Below are positions 42,839 to 51,651 of a stretch of DNA of 64,000 nucleotides, piece after piece (the first letter of the stretch is position 1; the number at the start of each line of letters is the position of its first letter). The DNA lies in assembly GCF_902459645.1 (NCBI RefSeq), contig NZ_CABPSK010000001.1, positions 248,001-312,000 of the forward strand, given 5' to 3'. The notes under the pieces were generated by a model. That model was not told the origin of the DNA, did not search any database, and was given only the letters and a program-made list of their open reading frames with translations. Origin of the DNA: Pandoraea pneumonica. GTDB lineage: Bacteria; Pseudomonadota; Gammaproteobacteria; Burkholderiales; Burkholderiaceae. The position numbers and the translations under genes are program-made.

Positions 42839-42885
42839 GGGTATTTCCTCCAGTTGATACGCCGGGGAGCGCCCGACACGCTTGG

Positions 42886-43194
42886 TCAACCACGGCGGAT
42901 GAAGCCGACGATTGCGCCAACCTGGGCACTCACGAACCAGAGTCCGATCACGGTTGCGAATGCCAATGTCCAGAAACCCGCCATCTGTGGGATGTCGAGC
43001 TGTGGGGATGTCATTGACGTCTGAGAGGGGGGAATGCTCACCACGGCAAACTGCTGATCGCCTTCGGGCGGGCACAGTTGGGTGTCAATCGCCGTGGTGG
43101 GAGTGCTCAAGTTCGTTGGCTGGCAAATGAGGATGCGGTGGGGTAGGGCGCTCACCGTGAAACCCCATACCGAATGCTGTGCAGAAGCTGCCAT
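42886..43194 (-). CDS. Small membrane protein of the inovirus operon
   Basis: The 102-residue product has a polar, Pro/Thr-rich N-terminal part and a single C-terminal transmembrane segment (FWTLAFATVIGLWFVSAQVG) followed by FIRRG. It may be another minor coat or assembly protein. ATG 43194 overlaps the upstream gene by 43 bp; an internal ATG at MTSPQLDIPQ or MAGFW would remove the overlap. Confidence 0.65.
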   Translation of the reverse strand: MAASAQHSVWGFTVSALPHRILICQPTNLSTPTTAIDTQLCPPEGDQQFAVVSIPPSQTSMTSPQLDIPQMAGFWTLAFATVIGLWFVSAQVGAIVGFIRRG

Positions 43195-43421
43195 GCAAAT
43201 CTCGAACTCGATGGCTGCGGGACGTCTTGAGCATCACAAATCAGGTCGAGAACGCCGGCCAGCGCTTCTACTGTTTCGTAAAGCAACGGGGCCGATTCGA
43301 TGGTGCGGGAGAAGCGCGCAACGTCGTCCGAGAACAGGCCCCGTACCTGCGCAATGCAAACACATGTCTCGCCGGGAACGATGAACGTGTGCTCGATGAC
43401 TCCAGAGGGCGGCGCGGTCAT
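43152..43421 (-). CDS. Hypothetical inovirus protein
   Basis: From ATG 43421 the product has 89 residues, with VIEHTFIVPGETCVCIAQVR and a helix SAPLLYETVEALAGVLDLIC. A GTG ten codons earlier is an alternative start. No family is recognised. It lies between the ssDNA-binding protein and the small membrane protein genes on the same strand and overlaps the latter. Confidence 0.55.
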   Translation of the reverse strand: MTAPPSGVIEHTFIVPGETCVCIAQVRGLFSDDVARFSRTIESAPLLYETVEALAGVLDLICDAQDVPQPSSSRFAWQLLHSIRYGVSR

Positions 43422-43681
43422 GCTGTCACCGTTGACATAGTCAGTCCGCACGGCAGGAGTTCATCTACCTGTAAATGTGAGGCCGGGGTAGCGCTGGAAC
43501 TGGTGCGTGATTGAACTCGGGCGGGACAGAAGTCACCGAGTAGCAGAGAAGATCTTTGGTGAAGCATCGCAACCCCCAGTTACTCCAAGGCGAGTGAGCC
43601 AGACGGAGTGAAAAAGTGGCGGGGGGCCGGATTTGACGACAGAGCGTCGCCCGTAGATAAGCGACGAGACGTTGGGGATGA

Positions 43682-43990
43682 TTACTTAGCGGGCTTGGTA
43701 GGGTCGCCCGCTCGGGCGCTGGGTGCGTAGGGTTGCAACGCTACAATGCGAGGGACAAGCTGGCCGTCAATCGACTGCGCAAAGGCGAACTCCGCGAGGT
43801 AGTCGCCTGGCTCGGTGTCTTTGAGCGCTTCAGGAAGCGTGACCGTGCCGACAACGGTCTTCACGCCTTCGCTCGTCGTTTGCGTGAGTGCGCATTGTGC
43901 GGTGCGCATGTCGTAGGGACGGCCGGTCTTCATGGAAATGCCTTGGCGTTGAAGGATGTCGAGAATTCTGAGCTTTGGTGTGGCGATCAT
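43682..43990 (-). CDS. Single-stranded DNA-binding protein, pV-like
   Basis: The 102-residue protein has MIATPKLRILDI, SMKTGRPYDMRTAQCALT, VGTVTLPEALKDTEPGDYLAEF and LVPRIVALQPY: the OB-fold pattern of filamentous phage helix-destabilising proteins. It covers newly made phage ssDNA and keeps it from becoming double-stranded before assembly. It is the first gene of the leftward operon, transcribed away from the repressor-like gene, with a double operator between them. Confidence 0.8.
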   Translation of the reverse strand: MIATPKLRILDILQRQGISMKTGRPYDMRTAQCALTQTTSEGVKTVVGTVTLPEALKDTEPGDYLAEFAFAQSIDGQLVPRIVALQPYAPSARAGDPTKPAK

Positions 43991-44040
43991 GGGTTGTCCC
44001 GTTGTGAGAGAACGGAAGCCGGTGAATCCAAGCTACCGAC

Positions 44041-44072
44041 GCCTAAGGAATAGGCATGCCTAAATTGTAGGC
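44041..44072. promoter_or_regulatory. Tandem operator: two copies of GCCTA-N5-TAGGC
   Basis: The sites are 44041-44055 (spacer AGGAA) and 44058-44072 (spacer AATTG), separated by AT; together they also create the palindrome TAGGCATGCCTA. They lie in the 117-bp gap between the divergent pV-like and repressor-like genes, exactly where a phage switch operator is expected. Confidence 0.75.
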
Positions 44073-44107
44073 CTGCATGTCGAGAATGAATTTGGGGACT
44101 TTCCGAA

Positions 44108-44386
44108 ATGCGCGAACGTGTCTGCGAACTCATTGAGCATGTCGCTGACGCGGATCGATGCTGGCGGGAAATGGAGGAGTTCACGGGCATCCCGTCCAAG
44201 CGATGGCAGAACGTCTCACGCGGTCTGCAACGCCCGACCTCTGAAATGATCGAAGCGATTGGCCGCGTATGGCCTCAGTTTGCGTACTGGTTGGTGACGG
44301 GACGCACAGATGAGGCAAGCGGCCACATCTCACCCACCCTGGAGCGCAGGGCTCGGGACTTAAACAAAATCCGGAAGGCTGGGTAG
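44108..44386 (+). CDS. Repressor-like HTH regulator of the inovirus module
   Basis: A 92-residue protein with a helix-turn-helix in the first 50 residues (MEEFTGIPSKRWQNVSRGLQ then RPTSEMIEAIGRVWPQFAYW). It resembles small DNA-binding proteins found next to inovirus replication and ssDNA-binding genes. Divergent orientation to the pV-like gene and the double operator between them suggest it controls lysogeny. It probably binds 44041-44072. Confidence 0.7.
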   Translation: MRERVCELIEHVADADRCWREMEEFTGIPSKRWQNVSRGLQRPTSEMIEAIGRVWPQFAYWLVTGRTDEASGHISPTLERRARDLNKIRKAG

Positions 44387-44408
44387 TCGCCGCCAAGGCA
44401 AATGCGCG

Positions 44409-44639
44409 TTGGTGGCAGCGGCGTTAGGTCGCGATAGCGTTTGTTGTTTCTGCTCGATCCCGCCGTTTGGCTTCGAAAGGGCGGGCAGCGCCTACTACGT
44501 AGATGTTGACGTTGAGTCAGACGCGTACGTTCTATGCGGTGGTTTCGCGAAGAGCGAGGCGATCAACATACGAACGACTCTCAGCAAAAAATTTTTCAAA
44601 AAGGCGGAAGTGGCATCGGGGGGCCAGTCAGGGCAGTGA
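44409..44639 (+). CDS. Possible small protein of unknown function
   Basis: An open frame of about 76 codons begins with TTG 44409 or GTG 44412, 22 bp after the regulator. The product has CCFCSIPPFGFE, a strand-rich middle (YYVDVDVESDAYVLC) and a basic C-terminus. No strong ribosome site or family match is visible, so it may not be real. Confidence 0.35.
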   Translation: MVAAALGRDSVCCFCSIPPFGFERAGSAYYVDVDVESDAYVLCGGFAKSEAINIRTTLSKKFFKKAEVASGGQSGQ

Positions 44640-44642
44640 TGT

Positions 44643-44888
44643 TTACGCGACCAGTGCGTCTGGTTGGATCAGATAATTTAGATCTTCATCGAGGCGTCGG
44701 CACAAGTGATGTACCTCGCTCGAAATGTCGGTCATTTGATCGAAGTACGCCTCGTTGAACTGCTCGGGGATCGATGTTGAACGTTGGTTCGCACCAATCA
44801 TAGAAAGCGCGACCAATCTTTCTGACAGCTCGCTCAGTCTATCGAGCGTGTCTCTTGAGGGAATGGACAGGGAGCAATGTGAAGTCAT
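44643..44888 (-). CDS. Small helical protein, unknown
   Basis: From ATG 44888 (ribosome site GAGGAAC) the 81-residue product is acidic and almost wholly helical, with heptad-like Leu spacing in TLDRLSELSERLVALSM and HHLCRRLDEDLNYLIQ. It could form a coiled coil. It ends 3 bp from the end of the preceding plus-strand frame. Family unknown. Confidence 0.5.
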   Translation of the reverse strand: MTSHCSLSIPSRDTLDRLSELSERLVALSMIGANQRSTSIPEQFNEAYFDQMTDISSEVHHLCRRLDEDLNYLIQPDALVA

Positions 44889-45382
44889 GCGAAGTTCCTC
44901 GTGCTTTACCAGGTTAATCCCGCCGCGGATTGCAGATGAGGGTGGGCGGGCATAGGACCGGGTTAGCAGACCGTAATGGATATGGTTTAACGGCACACCC
45001 GAAGGTGTCCCAATCCAAGCCCACCCATTGATGGATGCACGAAGGACGCCGCACACAAAGACCGCAGTGAAGTGCGGCCGTGTGCCCATAAATCCATTTT
45101 CAGGCTGCTAAACCTGATCACGCTTGGGGCGTGAAGATGGAAGTCTATGAGCATCCAAAGCGTGCGGCAAGGTCGTGCGTCAACAACTCTACTGTAAGGC
45201 TTTGAATTCGGAAGTTTCACACAAATATCTTGGGAAATTCCTATGTTTCGAAGGCTGGGTGCCAACTGTACTGGGCTTTTTGCCGGGAGGTATATAAGTA
45301 ATTTGCCAAGACGCGCGTCGTGGCGAATATTTTCGCCGCGACGCTAAACTGACAAAAAATATTTTAATTTACGTGCGCGACA
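44889..45382. other. Non-coding stretch with a strong hairpin
   Basis: No convincing gene is present. AT content rises towards the right. A 13-bp stem-loop (GCGTCGTGGCGAA / TTCGCCGCGACGC, 45315-45344, one G-T pair) lies 39 bp beyond the Z1 gene stop and may end the leftward Z1 transcript. Confidence 0.55.
45315..45344 (-). terminator. Hairpin downstream of the Z1 gene
   Basis: A 13-bp stem with a TATT loop. There is no T-run on the far side, so it is not a classical intrinsic terminator; mRNA 3'-end protection is the likely role. Confidence 0.45.
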
Positions 45383-47518
45383 TTATTCGGCCGTTTTGCC
45401 AGCGAAGACGCACGGTTCAACGTTCCCCGGGGCAACTAAAATCGGCCACCAAAATTTTTGTCCCATCCACCCTAATTCCTTGCTCCCTTCTTGTTGGAGC
45501 AGAATTAGTGCAGGTTGGCTTCTCGATTTTTCGGAGGCCAATTCGCGTAGTTTGGTCCCGAGTATGGAGCGGCCAGACTTATCGCCCGATTTTTCACGAT
45601 CTAGTCTTCTACCGGTTTCGGCAAGTATCAGGAGGTCTTCTGTATTTGAGTTTCTAGCGGTCAAGTAGTACTCAATAAGACTGTGCATAGCATCCCAGTC
45701 AAACTGGATGTCACCGAACTTCATGGTATCTGCGGTGATGTCAATGATTTTTTGCGCCCGATGCTTGTCGATTGGATGAAAAGTGTCGGTATCACGCCAA
45801 GAGGAATCAATGAGTTTGTCAAGTTCGTCTTGAGAGGATTTCATGCCTTTCCCGGTGGCCGTTTGGAAGCCTGTCGGAAGCAAAAGGCCGTTTGGCTTTA
45901 TGGTGACAACGTTACTTAGAACTATTTTGTTGGGGGCGCATGGTCGGACTCGTCGTTCTCTGTCTGCTTGGATGAAAACAATCCCCTTGTCATGAGCGCC
46001 AGTTTCAAAGGCTTCCCGTAATGCGTTCTCGAATCCGTTGATCGTTGATAGCCGATCATAGACGTCGTTAGAAGTATAAAATCTCGTTACCGCAATGTCG
46101 GGGCGGGCTCGATTGCCATACATCCGAGAGTGCTGTAGCACCGTGTCAGCTTGCATGGTCTTTGGATTTCTCCCGTAGTAGAAAGAAATAAGATTCGGAA
46201 TTGTAATCCCGCGATCTAGAATATTACCGCCGACATAGATGTTAAATGGTGTTCTAAGTTTCAACTCCGCTTTATCGTCAAGAAGCGCCATGACATCTTT
46301 GTCAGAGTTGACCGTTTCACGCACGACATCGTCACTCTGAAGTGCATCGATAAACATATTGAACGCCGCTTCGCGGTCGGGCATTCTCCCCTTGTCTGCG
46401 TGAACCGACGAGGACAAATCTTCATACGCTGCATCGAAGAGTGGGCGTAGGTTCGTCGGCGATGATTCCGCCGAAGAGAGAATTGCTTCAAATATCCAGT
46501 CAATAACCTGATCCTGCCAAGCGTGAGCGGCCTTTTGAGTATCATTGTGGATAATCATCGCGTACTTCCGCTTTTTTTCCCCCGCCTGCTGCTGCTGCCA
46601 GCGACGAACGCAAACGGCTAATACAAAAGTTATGATTGCCCGTCGAAGTCCGGTGGTATTGGGACTAACCAATGCCGAAGTGGCGCGAATCTTTCTTTGA
46701 TCTGGTTTTCGGAGTGCGTCCAATTCTTGTACTTGAACTCGTACTATTAAATAGTACCGAGGATCATTTTTGTCGTATCCACCGAAGTAGTCATCTCCAC
46801 CAACGTATCCTCCGTGAATGGGGAGTAGTTCAGTGAATGCCGGCTTTTTCGGCTTGAATACATAGCCTGTTGAGGCCGTATCTTCGTAGTCTTCGGGCTG
46901 TAGATATAGTGAGTAGGGGGTGGCGGTCACTTGCAGAAATGCCACCTTAGTCATCATCTCACGCAACTGATCTATCTGTTCGGCTATTGTTCCTTGCTCC
47001 ACATCATCTTGCCCTTTCTTCCGCACAAATCTTACGCTCGCTAGATCGGCCTCGTCGTCAATTAACAGAACGCGTCGTTCTTTCAAGGTGGAGTGACTGT
47101 CTATAAAATCTATCAGCCTCGACAGATTTTGCGCCTGCTTTTTTGCAACTATAACTATTTTTCGGCTGAGTTCACTTCGCGTTAGCTTTCCAGGCAGTTT
47201 CATGATGTCCAGAACAATTAATTCATCCTCCTCGATGAATTCAGTCAGGTCGTGACTAAGCCTGGCGACGGTCTGTGCCGAGAGCGTCTTTGTGCCTTTT
47301 GTTAATACTATTGCAATATCAAAATTTCTATCAAATGCTCTCGCAATGGCTCCAACAAAACCTCTGGTTTTTCCTGATTGAATCTTCCCTAACAGCATTC
47401 CAGGCCGATCGCTTGTGGTCGATGCCTCCTCAAGTTGATTGACAACGCGCTCAATGCATGCTGCCAATTCGTCGTCATCGCCTCTTTGATTTCGAAGTCT
47501 TGCATAGAATGAGTTCAT
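45383..47518 (-). CDS. Z1-domain helicase-like ATPase, candidate defence protein
   Basis: The 711-residue protein has an SF2-like P-loop GKIQSGKTRGFVGAIARAF (about residues 44-62), IVLTKGTKTLSAQT, a Walker B VLLIDDEADLAS (about 150-161) and VTATPYSLYLQ. The Z1 domain follows with YVGGNILDRGITIPNLISFY and ADTVLQHSRMYGNR at about residues 425-470. Z1 proteins (Iyer, Abhiman and Aravind) are helicase-like members of bacterial restriction-like loci with MORC or REase-fold partners. Here the partner on the same strand is a UvrD-type helicase 198 bp upstream. AT-rich compared with the phage and chromosome. Confidence 0.85.
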   Translation of the reverse strand: MNSFYARLRNQRGDDDELAACIERVVNQLEEASTTSDRPGMLLGKIQSGKTRGFVGAIARAFDRNFDIAIVLTKGTKTLSAQTVARLSHDLTEFIEEDELIVLDIMKLPGKLTRSELSRKIVIVAKKQAQNLSRLIDFIDSHSTLKERRVLLIDDEADLASVRFVRKKGQDDVEQGTIAEQIDQLREMMTKVAFLQVTATPYSLYLQPEDYEDTASTGYVFKPKKPAFTELLPIHGGYVGGDDYFGGYDKNDPRYYLIVRVQVQELDALRKPDQRKIRATSALVSPNTTGLRRAIITFVLAVCVRRWQQQQAGEKKRKYAMIIHNDTQKAAHAWQDQVIDWIFEAILSSAESSPTNLRPLFDAAYEDLSSSVHADKGRMPDREAAFNMFIDALQSDDVVRETVNSDKDVMALLDDKAELKLRTPFNIYVGGNILDRGITIPNLISFYYGRNPKTMQADTVLQHSRMYGNRARPDIAVTRFYTSNDVYDRLSTINGFENALREAFETGAHDKGIVFIQADRERRVRPCAPNKIVLSNVVTIKPNGLLLPTGFQTATGKGMKSSQDELDKLIDSSWRDTDTFHPIDKHRAQKIIDITADTMKFGDIQFDWDAMHSLIEYYLTARNSNTEDLLILAETGRRLDREKSGDKSGRSILGTKLRELASEKSRSQPALILLQQEGSKELGWMGQKFWWPILVAPGNVEPCVFAGKTAE

Positions 47519-47716
47519 TTTAATCTCGGTAGTACCTTGTGTGGATATTGCTGTCTACTTTTTGTGCGGAAAAACTAGGATTTCTGGGTGCGTAAGTTTA
47601 TTAAATTTTTAATTGGTTTTTTGCTTATTTTGTTTCGTGTTGGTGAAGGTGATATTTATAAATTTTATTTGTGAATAATTCCGGGGATTGCTGTTCATGT
47701 CTGTAAATGATGAAAG
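47519..47716. other. AT-rich spacer between the UvrD-like and Z1 genes
   Basis: About 200 bp with long A/T runs and no gene. It could contain a separate promoter for the Z1 gene. I see no clear terminator for the UvrD-like gene in it. Confidence 0.5.
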
Positions 47717-50700
47717 TTACGTGGCATCGTATGCGTTCGGCTTAATTTCAAATTGCCGCTCAAAAAATTTTGCGATTTGACCTGCTGCTCCCTGACCGCC
47801 GAGGATCATCGCGTGACTGGCTTGAACCTCGGCGAAGGTGACGCTGTCCGTTCCTGCTGCTTCATATGGAACAGAAGTTTTAGAAATACTTACGCGACGC
47901 CCGCATTCATCTAGGCCAGCTTTTGTCAGAACCATCGCATTAGGATTGGTGCGCAATTGACGAATATGATTTCGTTTAAGCCATTCTGAGAGCTCGTGTC
48001 GTGGGATTAGGAATCCGAGTATCGAATATGCCATCGGCCTACCTACCTCAAGCAGATCTATTCCGTTGACGTTCTGAGCTACAAGAAGCGAAGCAAGTGT
48101 GTGCGCACTGAGCTCCCGTTGCGAGAATTTAAGTACTTCACTATGTCGATGGAGTCTCAACTGACCAACGGGTATTGCCTCATTGCCGTGCGCGTTACCG
48201 AAATCGAGTACGCGAGGCGCTCGAGCAACTTCGATTACTGCTCGCGAGGAACTAACGTGGCTGTTGTCTCCCGTGTTGTTCTGGATCAAGGACGCAAGTC
48301 GTGTATTGAGTTCGGCCCAGGCGGCATTTCCCATAATCCCGTTGCGAGTAATGGGGTTTTCCATTGCGAGATAAAAGGTTTGAAATTCCCGCCACTCTGT
48401 CTGCTTTCGGCGGCCGCTTGCGGACCGCGCCTCCGTTCTAACTTGTCCTGTCACGTGTTGGAGGATCTCGTCTTGAACGATTTGACTCAACCCAACAGCT
48501 TCTCGCATGCGCAGAAAATCGCGACCGTTAACCGTCCAACTGTCAATGTTGCCAGTCTGGCGTAAGGTAGCCGGGGGCCAGAGGATGCCGGCAAGGTCAG
48601 CGGGATGCGCCACGTGCTCTTCCCAGGTGGCGACGTTGAAGAGTTCAACCGCGGCGTCCACAAATCGAGAGGCACTGCCGTGGAAACTGACCACTAGCTC
48701 TGTCTTTGCACGCGTTAATGCCACATATAGTTTGAAGAGTTCACGAAACGACTCGTGTTCAGGCAAATCAGGGTGTGGGATCACTTGTCGACTGCAGTTC
48801 AGCACAATCATCAGATCAAATTCGAAGCCCTTCGTTTGCTCAAGGTCTGATAGGAAGAGTGACTTTGCCGATAGGTCTGTGTCGCCGGAGAGAGCAGGCA
48901 GACCTAAATTAGCCGCAAGGTGCTCCACTGCAGCGTGTGAGTAGCCACACAGTGCAATGCAGACCTTGTGATGGGGAGCGCTCCTAATATTCTCTAACGC
49001 ATAGGAGTAAGCCATTGCGAGTTCATCAAAGACTGATGTGGCTCGCAAAAGTAGCGGCTTTGCGGATGTAAAGTTCGCGTACTCTGGTTGGAGGATTTCG
49101 AAGTCGACCGTCCCGCGGGGTATCGAATTGAAGGTGCGAGTTAGGACCTCGTACGCTGCCGCAAGAATTTGTCGACTATTCCGGTAGTTTTGATTTAACC
49201 GAATCCATCGCGCGGGTGGAACATCGATTTCCGCGTCCTTTAGGTTGAGATGTTTCGTGTGAACGGTTTGGGCAGCATCTCCACACAGGAAAAGATCGTT
49301 TGTCCCTGGTCGGGTTAGGCGCCGAATAATTCGTAATTCAAGGGTCCCAAGGTCTTGGACTTCGTCGACCAAAACGTGGTCGAACTCGTGTGAAAGGGTG
49401 TTAACGTGCGAGTACAGCGCGGTGACTATTCCTACATCGTCAATTGCACCAACTGCCGCCATTTTTCGTTCCGATCCCGCGAGTCCAGATAGCACCATTT
49501 CGCGATATCGTCGCTCCAGCGCCACAACCCGGCCGTCTCGTTGCATGTCGAGGTAGGTGGCTCGCTCTTCCGGTGCAAACGCGCTGCGTACATAGTCCAA
49601 TTCCTGCCTCAAATAGTCTTGAGGTAAGACGTTGCGCGCGAGCAATGTTCGAATTACATCGAACAGGACTTCCGCATCGTGATTGTTTGCCTGGCAGTGA
49701 AAATACTCATCCCAGATATCGTCAATATGCTCCGCGGCGGCAAAGGCGTTGCGTTGCACAATACGTTTGCCGTAATAGTCGAGTTTGGCTGGTTCAAGTG
49801 CGATGAGCTTCTCTCGACACAACTCGAATACTGACCTCACCGTAAGGTTCTCGGGGCGTAGGGAACCACTTTCAGCATTAACTAGCTCACTGATTAGCTT
49901 CGCAAGCGCTTCGTTTAGTGTTAGAACGAGGACTTTTTTATCCGGTGCGCTGCGCGCCAACCGTAACGCACGATGAATGACAACGCATGTCTTTCCGGAG
50001 CCCGACACTCCGGCCAGACGAGTCGCTCCAACGTAGTCGTTGTCAATAAATTCTCGCTGTTGCGGATGAAGATAGAGCATCCATTGCTTGAAATCCGCCG
50101 TCTTGATGAAATGTTCGAATAGGATTGGATCAATATCCTGGACACGCACGGTCATCTCGCTTGACGCAATTCGACTGGCATCGTCTGCGGTCAAAGTACC
50201 GACCGGTTTCACTTGGTCGGTATAGAGGTCGACGCGAGACTTAGCCCCTTGCAGATCGCTGGACCGTAGCTTCAGCAGCACATCAAGGACTGTGTAAGCT
50301 AGCTCTGAGTCCGAGATGCCTTCCACAATCTCCTGTACCAAGTCTTCTGAAGTGTGTGACATAACATCACTGATTCGAGATTTTGTACTCGGATCCACAT
50401 CTTGGAGAAGACGCTCCAAATATCGATCGGGCAACTGTTCGATGACTGGTCCGGTGCTCATCCAATCTACTTCGGATTGAATCAGGCCATCTTTTCCTTC
50501 AGCTCGATTCGATACGTAAACAGGTGTAATTTCGAGCCGAGTTCCTTGCTCTCTTGCGACAAAGTCCAGGCCCTTGTTGACGTTTAGCCAGCGGTCCACA
50601 GCGTCATGATCACCTGCAAATAGAAAAATGCAGACGTTGCTGCTGTAGGCGGTCACTAGCCGAGAAAAACCGGGAAGGTCAAACTTTCGGCAAAATGCGA

Positions 50701-50899
50701 TGCGATTTTCACCGTTGTTGGTTAGGGGAAGCCCAGTGAAAACACCTTCGAAAGTGGTTTCTCCGGCGTTGGCTTTCCCCCAAGCCTGATAAGCTTTCTC
50801 TGCGGCCTTTTGATAGAGTCCCCCTTTGCGGAACAAAGTGCCCAGTGAGTCTGGAAACTCGGGACCTTGGATAAACTCGATCTTATTTTTCGCTTTCAT
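47717..50899 (-). CDS. UvrD/Rep-type helicase with extra N- and C-terminal regions, candidate defence protein
   Basis: A 1060-residue protein from ATG 50899. Residues about 1-110 (RIAFCRKFDLPGFSRLVTAY, CIFLFAGDHDAVDRWLNVNKG) have the alternation of a RelE/ParE-like fold. The SF1 helicase has Walker A GVSGSGKT (about 297-304), DHVLVDEVQDLGTLEL (motif II), FLCGDAAQTVH (III), IRLNQNYRNSRQ (IV), TKGFEFDLMIVL (V) and LYVALTRAKTELVVS (VI), all intact. The C-terminal 300 residues are unassigned. It probably translocates on ssDNA and works with the Z1 protein. It carries no nuclease motif that I can see. Confidence 0.85.
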   Translation of the reverse strand: MKAKNKIEFIQGPEFPDSLGTLFRKGGLYQKAAEKAYQAWGKANAGETTFEGVFTGLPLTNNGENRIAFCRKFDLPGFSRLVTAYSSNVCIFLFAGDHDAVDRWLNVNKGLDFVAREQGTRLEITPVYVSNRAEGKDGLIQSEVDWMSTGPVIEQLPDRYLERLLQDVDPSTKSRISDVMSHTSEDLVQEIVEGISDSELAYTVLDVLLKLRSSDLQGAKSRVDLYTDQVKPVGTLTADDASRIASSEMTVRVQDIDPILFEHFIKTADFKQWMLYLHPQQREFIDNDYVGATRLAGVSGSGKTCVVIHRALRLARSAPDKKVLVLTLNEALAKLISELVNAESGSLRPENLTVRSVFELCREKLIALEPAKLDYYGKRIVQRNAFAAAEHIDDIWDEYFHCQANNHDAEVLFDVIRTLLARNVLPQDYLRQELDYVRSAFAPEERATYLDMQRDGRVVALERRYREMVLSGLAGSERKMAAVGAIDDVGIVTALYSHVNTLSHEFDHVLVDEVQDLGTLELRIIRRLTRPGTNDLFLCGDAAQTVHTKHLNLKDAEIDVPPARWIRLNQNYRNSRQILAAAYEVLTRTFNSIPRGTVDFEILQPEYANFTSAKPLLLRATSVFDELAMAYSYALENIRSAPHHKVCIALCGYSHAAVEHLAANLGLPALSGDTDLSAKSLFLSDLEQTKGFEFDLMIVLNCSRQVIPHPDLPEHESFRELFKLYVALTRAKTELVVSFHGSASRFVDAAVELFNVATWEEHVAHPADLAGILWPPATLRQTGNIDSWTVNGRDFLRMREAVGLSQIVQDEILQHVTGQVRTEARSASGRRKQTEWREFQTFYLAMENPITRNGIMGNAAWAELNTRLASLIQNNTGDNSHVSSSRAVIEVARAPRVLDFGNAHGNEAIPVGQLRLHRHSEVLKFSQRELSAHTLASLLVAQNVNGIDLLEVGRPMAYSILGFLIPRHELSEWLKRNHIRQLRTNPNAMVLTKAGLDECGRRVSISKTSVPYEAAGTDSVTFAEVQASHAMILGGQGAAGQIAKFFERQFEIKPNAYDAT

Positions 50900-51535
50900 C
50901 AACTTGAGAACCCCGTTTCTCGTAGATCTAGCCTTCGGAAGGTAAATTTATTTTTTGTTCCGCTATTTTCCCAAAATTCGAGGTTTACGCAACCTATGTT
51001 AACGTAGCACTACAAACATATTTTTGACCGCCCATTATGATTTTCCGCCACTGGATGAGTGCATATATCCGTGTTTTCAAGATTTTAGGTGGGGGGCGGG
51101 AGTTCGTTGAGGGAAATTGGGCGACCTGCGAGCAGATATTGGTGAACTCTTGTCAAATTTTGTATGGAACATATTCGCATACATGTGTCTTCACTGAGTC
51201 CGCCGGGAATCAAGCTCGAGAATCTGAACTCTTCTCACCTGTCTTTCATCTTGATCCTTCAATTTCGCCGCTATATGGAAAAATACAGCATCTAAATCTC
51301 TGGGAGGTTCAGGCAAAAAATTGAAGCATGCATCGGATGCAAATATTGGGAAATATGGGGACTCGCCTGACGCGTTTTGTCGGTGGGGTTGGAGCCTCTG
51401 AAGCTAATGCATCTCTCATATCGGTGATAGAGGGAGTTGGTTGATAGTTTTCTTAGCCTCAGAAGTACGGCCGTTGTTTGCGCCCGAATCATGCCTATTT
51501 TATTTGTGGGGTGTCGTGGGCAATACGGCTAACGA
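50900..51535. other. Long intergenic stretch, upstream region of the UvrD-like gene
   Basis: No gene I trust. A frame at 51037-51324 on the plus strand lacks codon bias and a ribosome site. The left part is AT-rich and likely contains the promoter for the helicase-Z1 genes. Confidence 0.5.
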
Positions 51536-51578
51536 GTGCGGGGGTTCGAGTGCCCCGAGAGGACTCGAGCCCCCGCAC
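51536..51578. repeat. 16-bp inverted repeat near the right end of the element
   Basis: GTGCGGGGGTTCGAGT (51536-51551) and ACTCGAGCCCCCGCAC (51563-51578) with an 11-nt loop, one T-G mismatch. The arm resembles a tRNA T-arm (GGTTCGAG) and lies 74 bp inside the right attachment repeat; it may be an integrase arm site or a tRNA scrap. Confidence 0.6.
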
Positions 51579-51651
51579 GCTGCGGTCCACTACCCGTCCC
51601 CATCCTGTCCCCAAGACCCAGCAACTATATTGATTCCAAACGAATCACGTT

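Larger units (their letters stand above)
36457..44386 (-). mobile_element. Inovirus (filamentous phage) module
   Basis: Read leftwards from 43990: ssDNA-binding protein, small ORF, small membrane protein, major coat, 28-residue minor coat candidate, pIII-like, pVI-like, Zot (pI), secretin (pIV), HUH replication initiator (pII-like), excisionase-like protein. A divergent repressor-like gene sits at 44108. All functions needed for a filamentous phage are present, with an own secretin. The order differs from M13 because replication genes follow assembly genes. Confidence 0.85.

Noticed and set aside
45301-45382. A dif-like XerCD site for inovirus integration
   Set aside because: The inverted repeat here does not match the XerC/XerD arm pattern, and the element already has a tyrosine integrase and 74-bp repeats.
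47717-50899. Assignment of the UvrD-like gene as GajB of Gabija
   Set aside because: GajB is about 500 residues and lies next to an OLD-family TOPRIM gene; here the protein is twice as long and the neighbour is a Z1 ATPase.
51037-51324. Open frame of 95 codons before the right attachment repeat
   Set aside because: No ribosome site, codon use unlike neighbours, and the product has no recognisable pattern; treated as a chance frame in AT-rich DNA.
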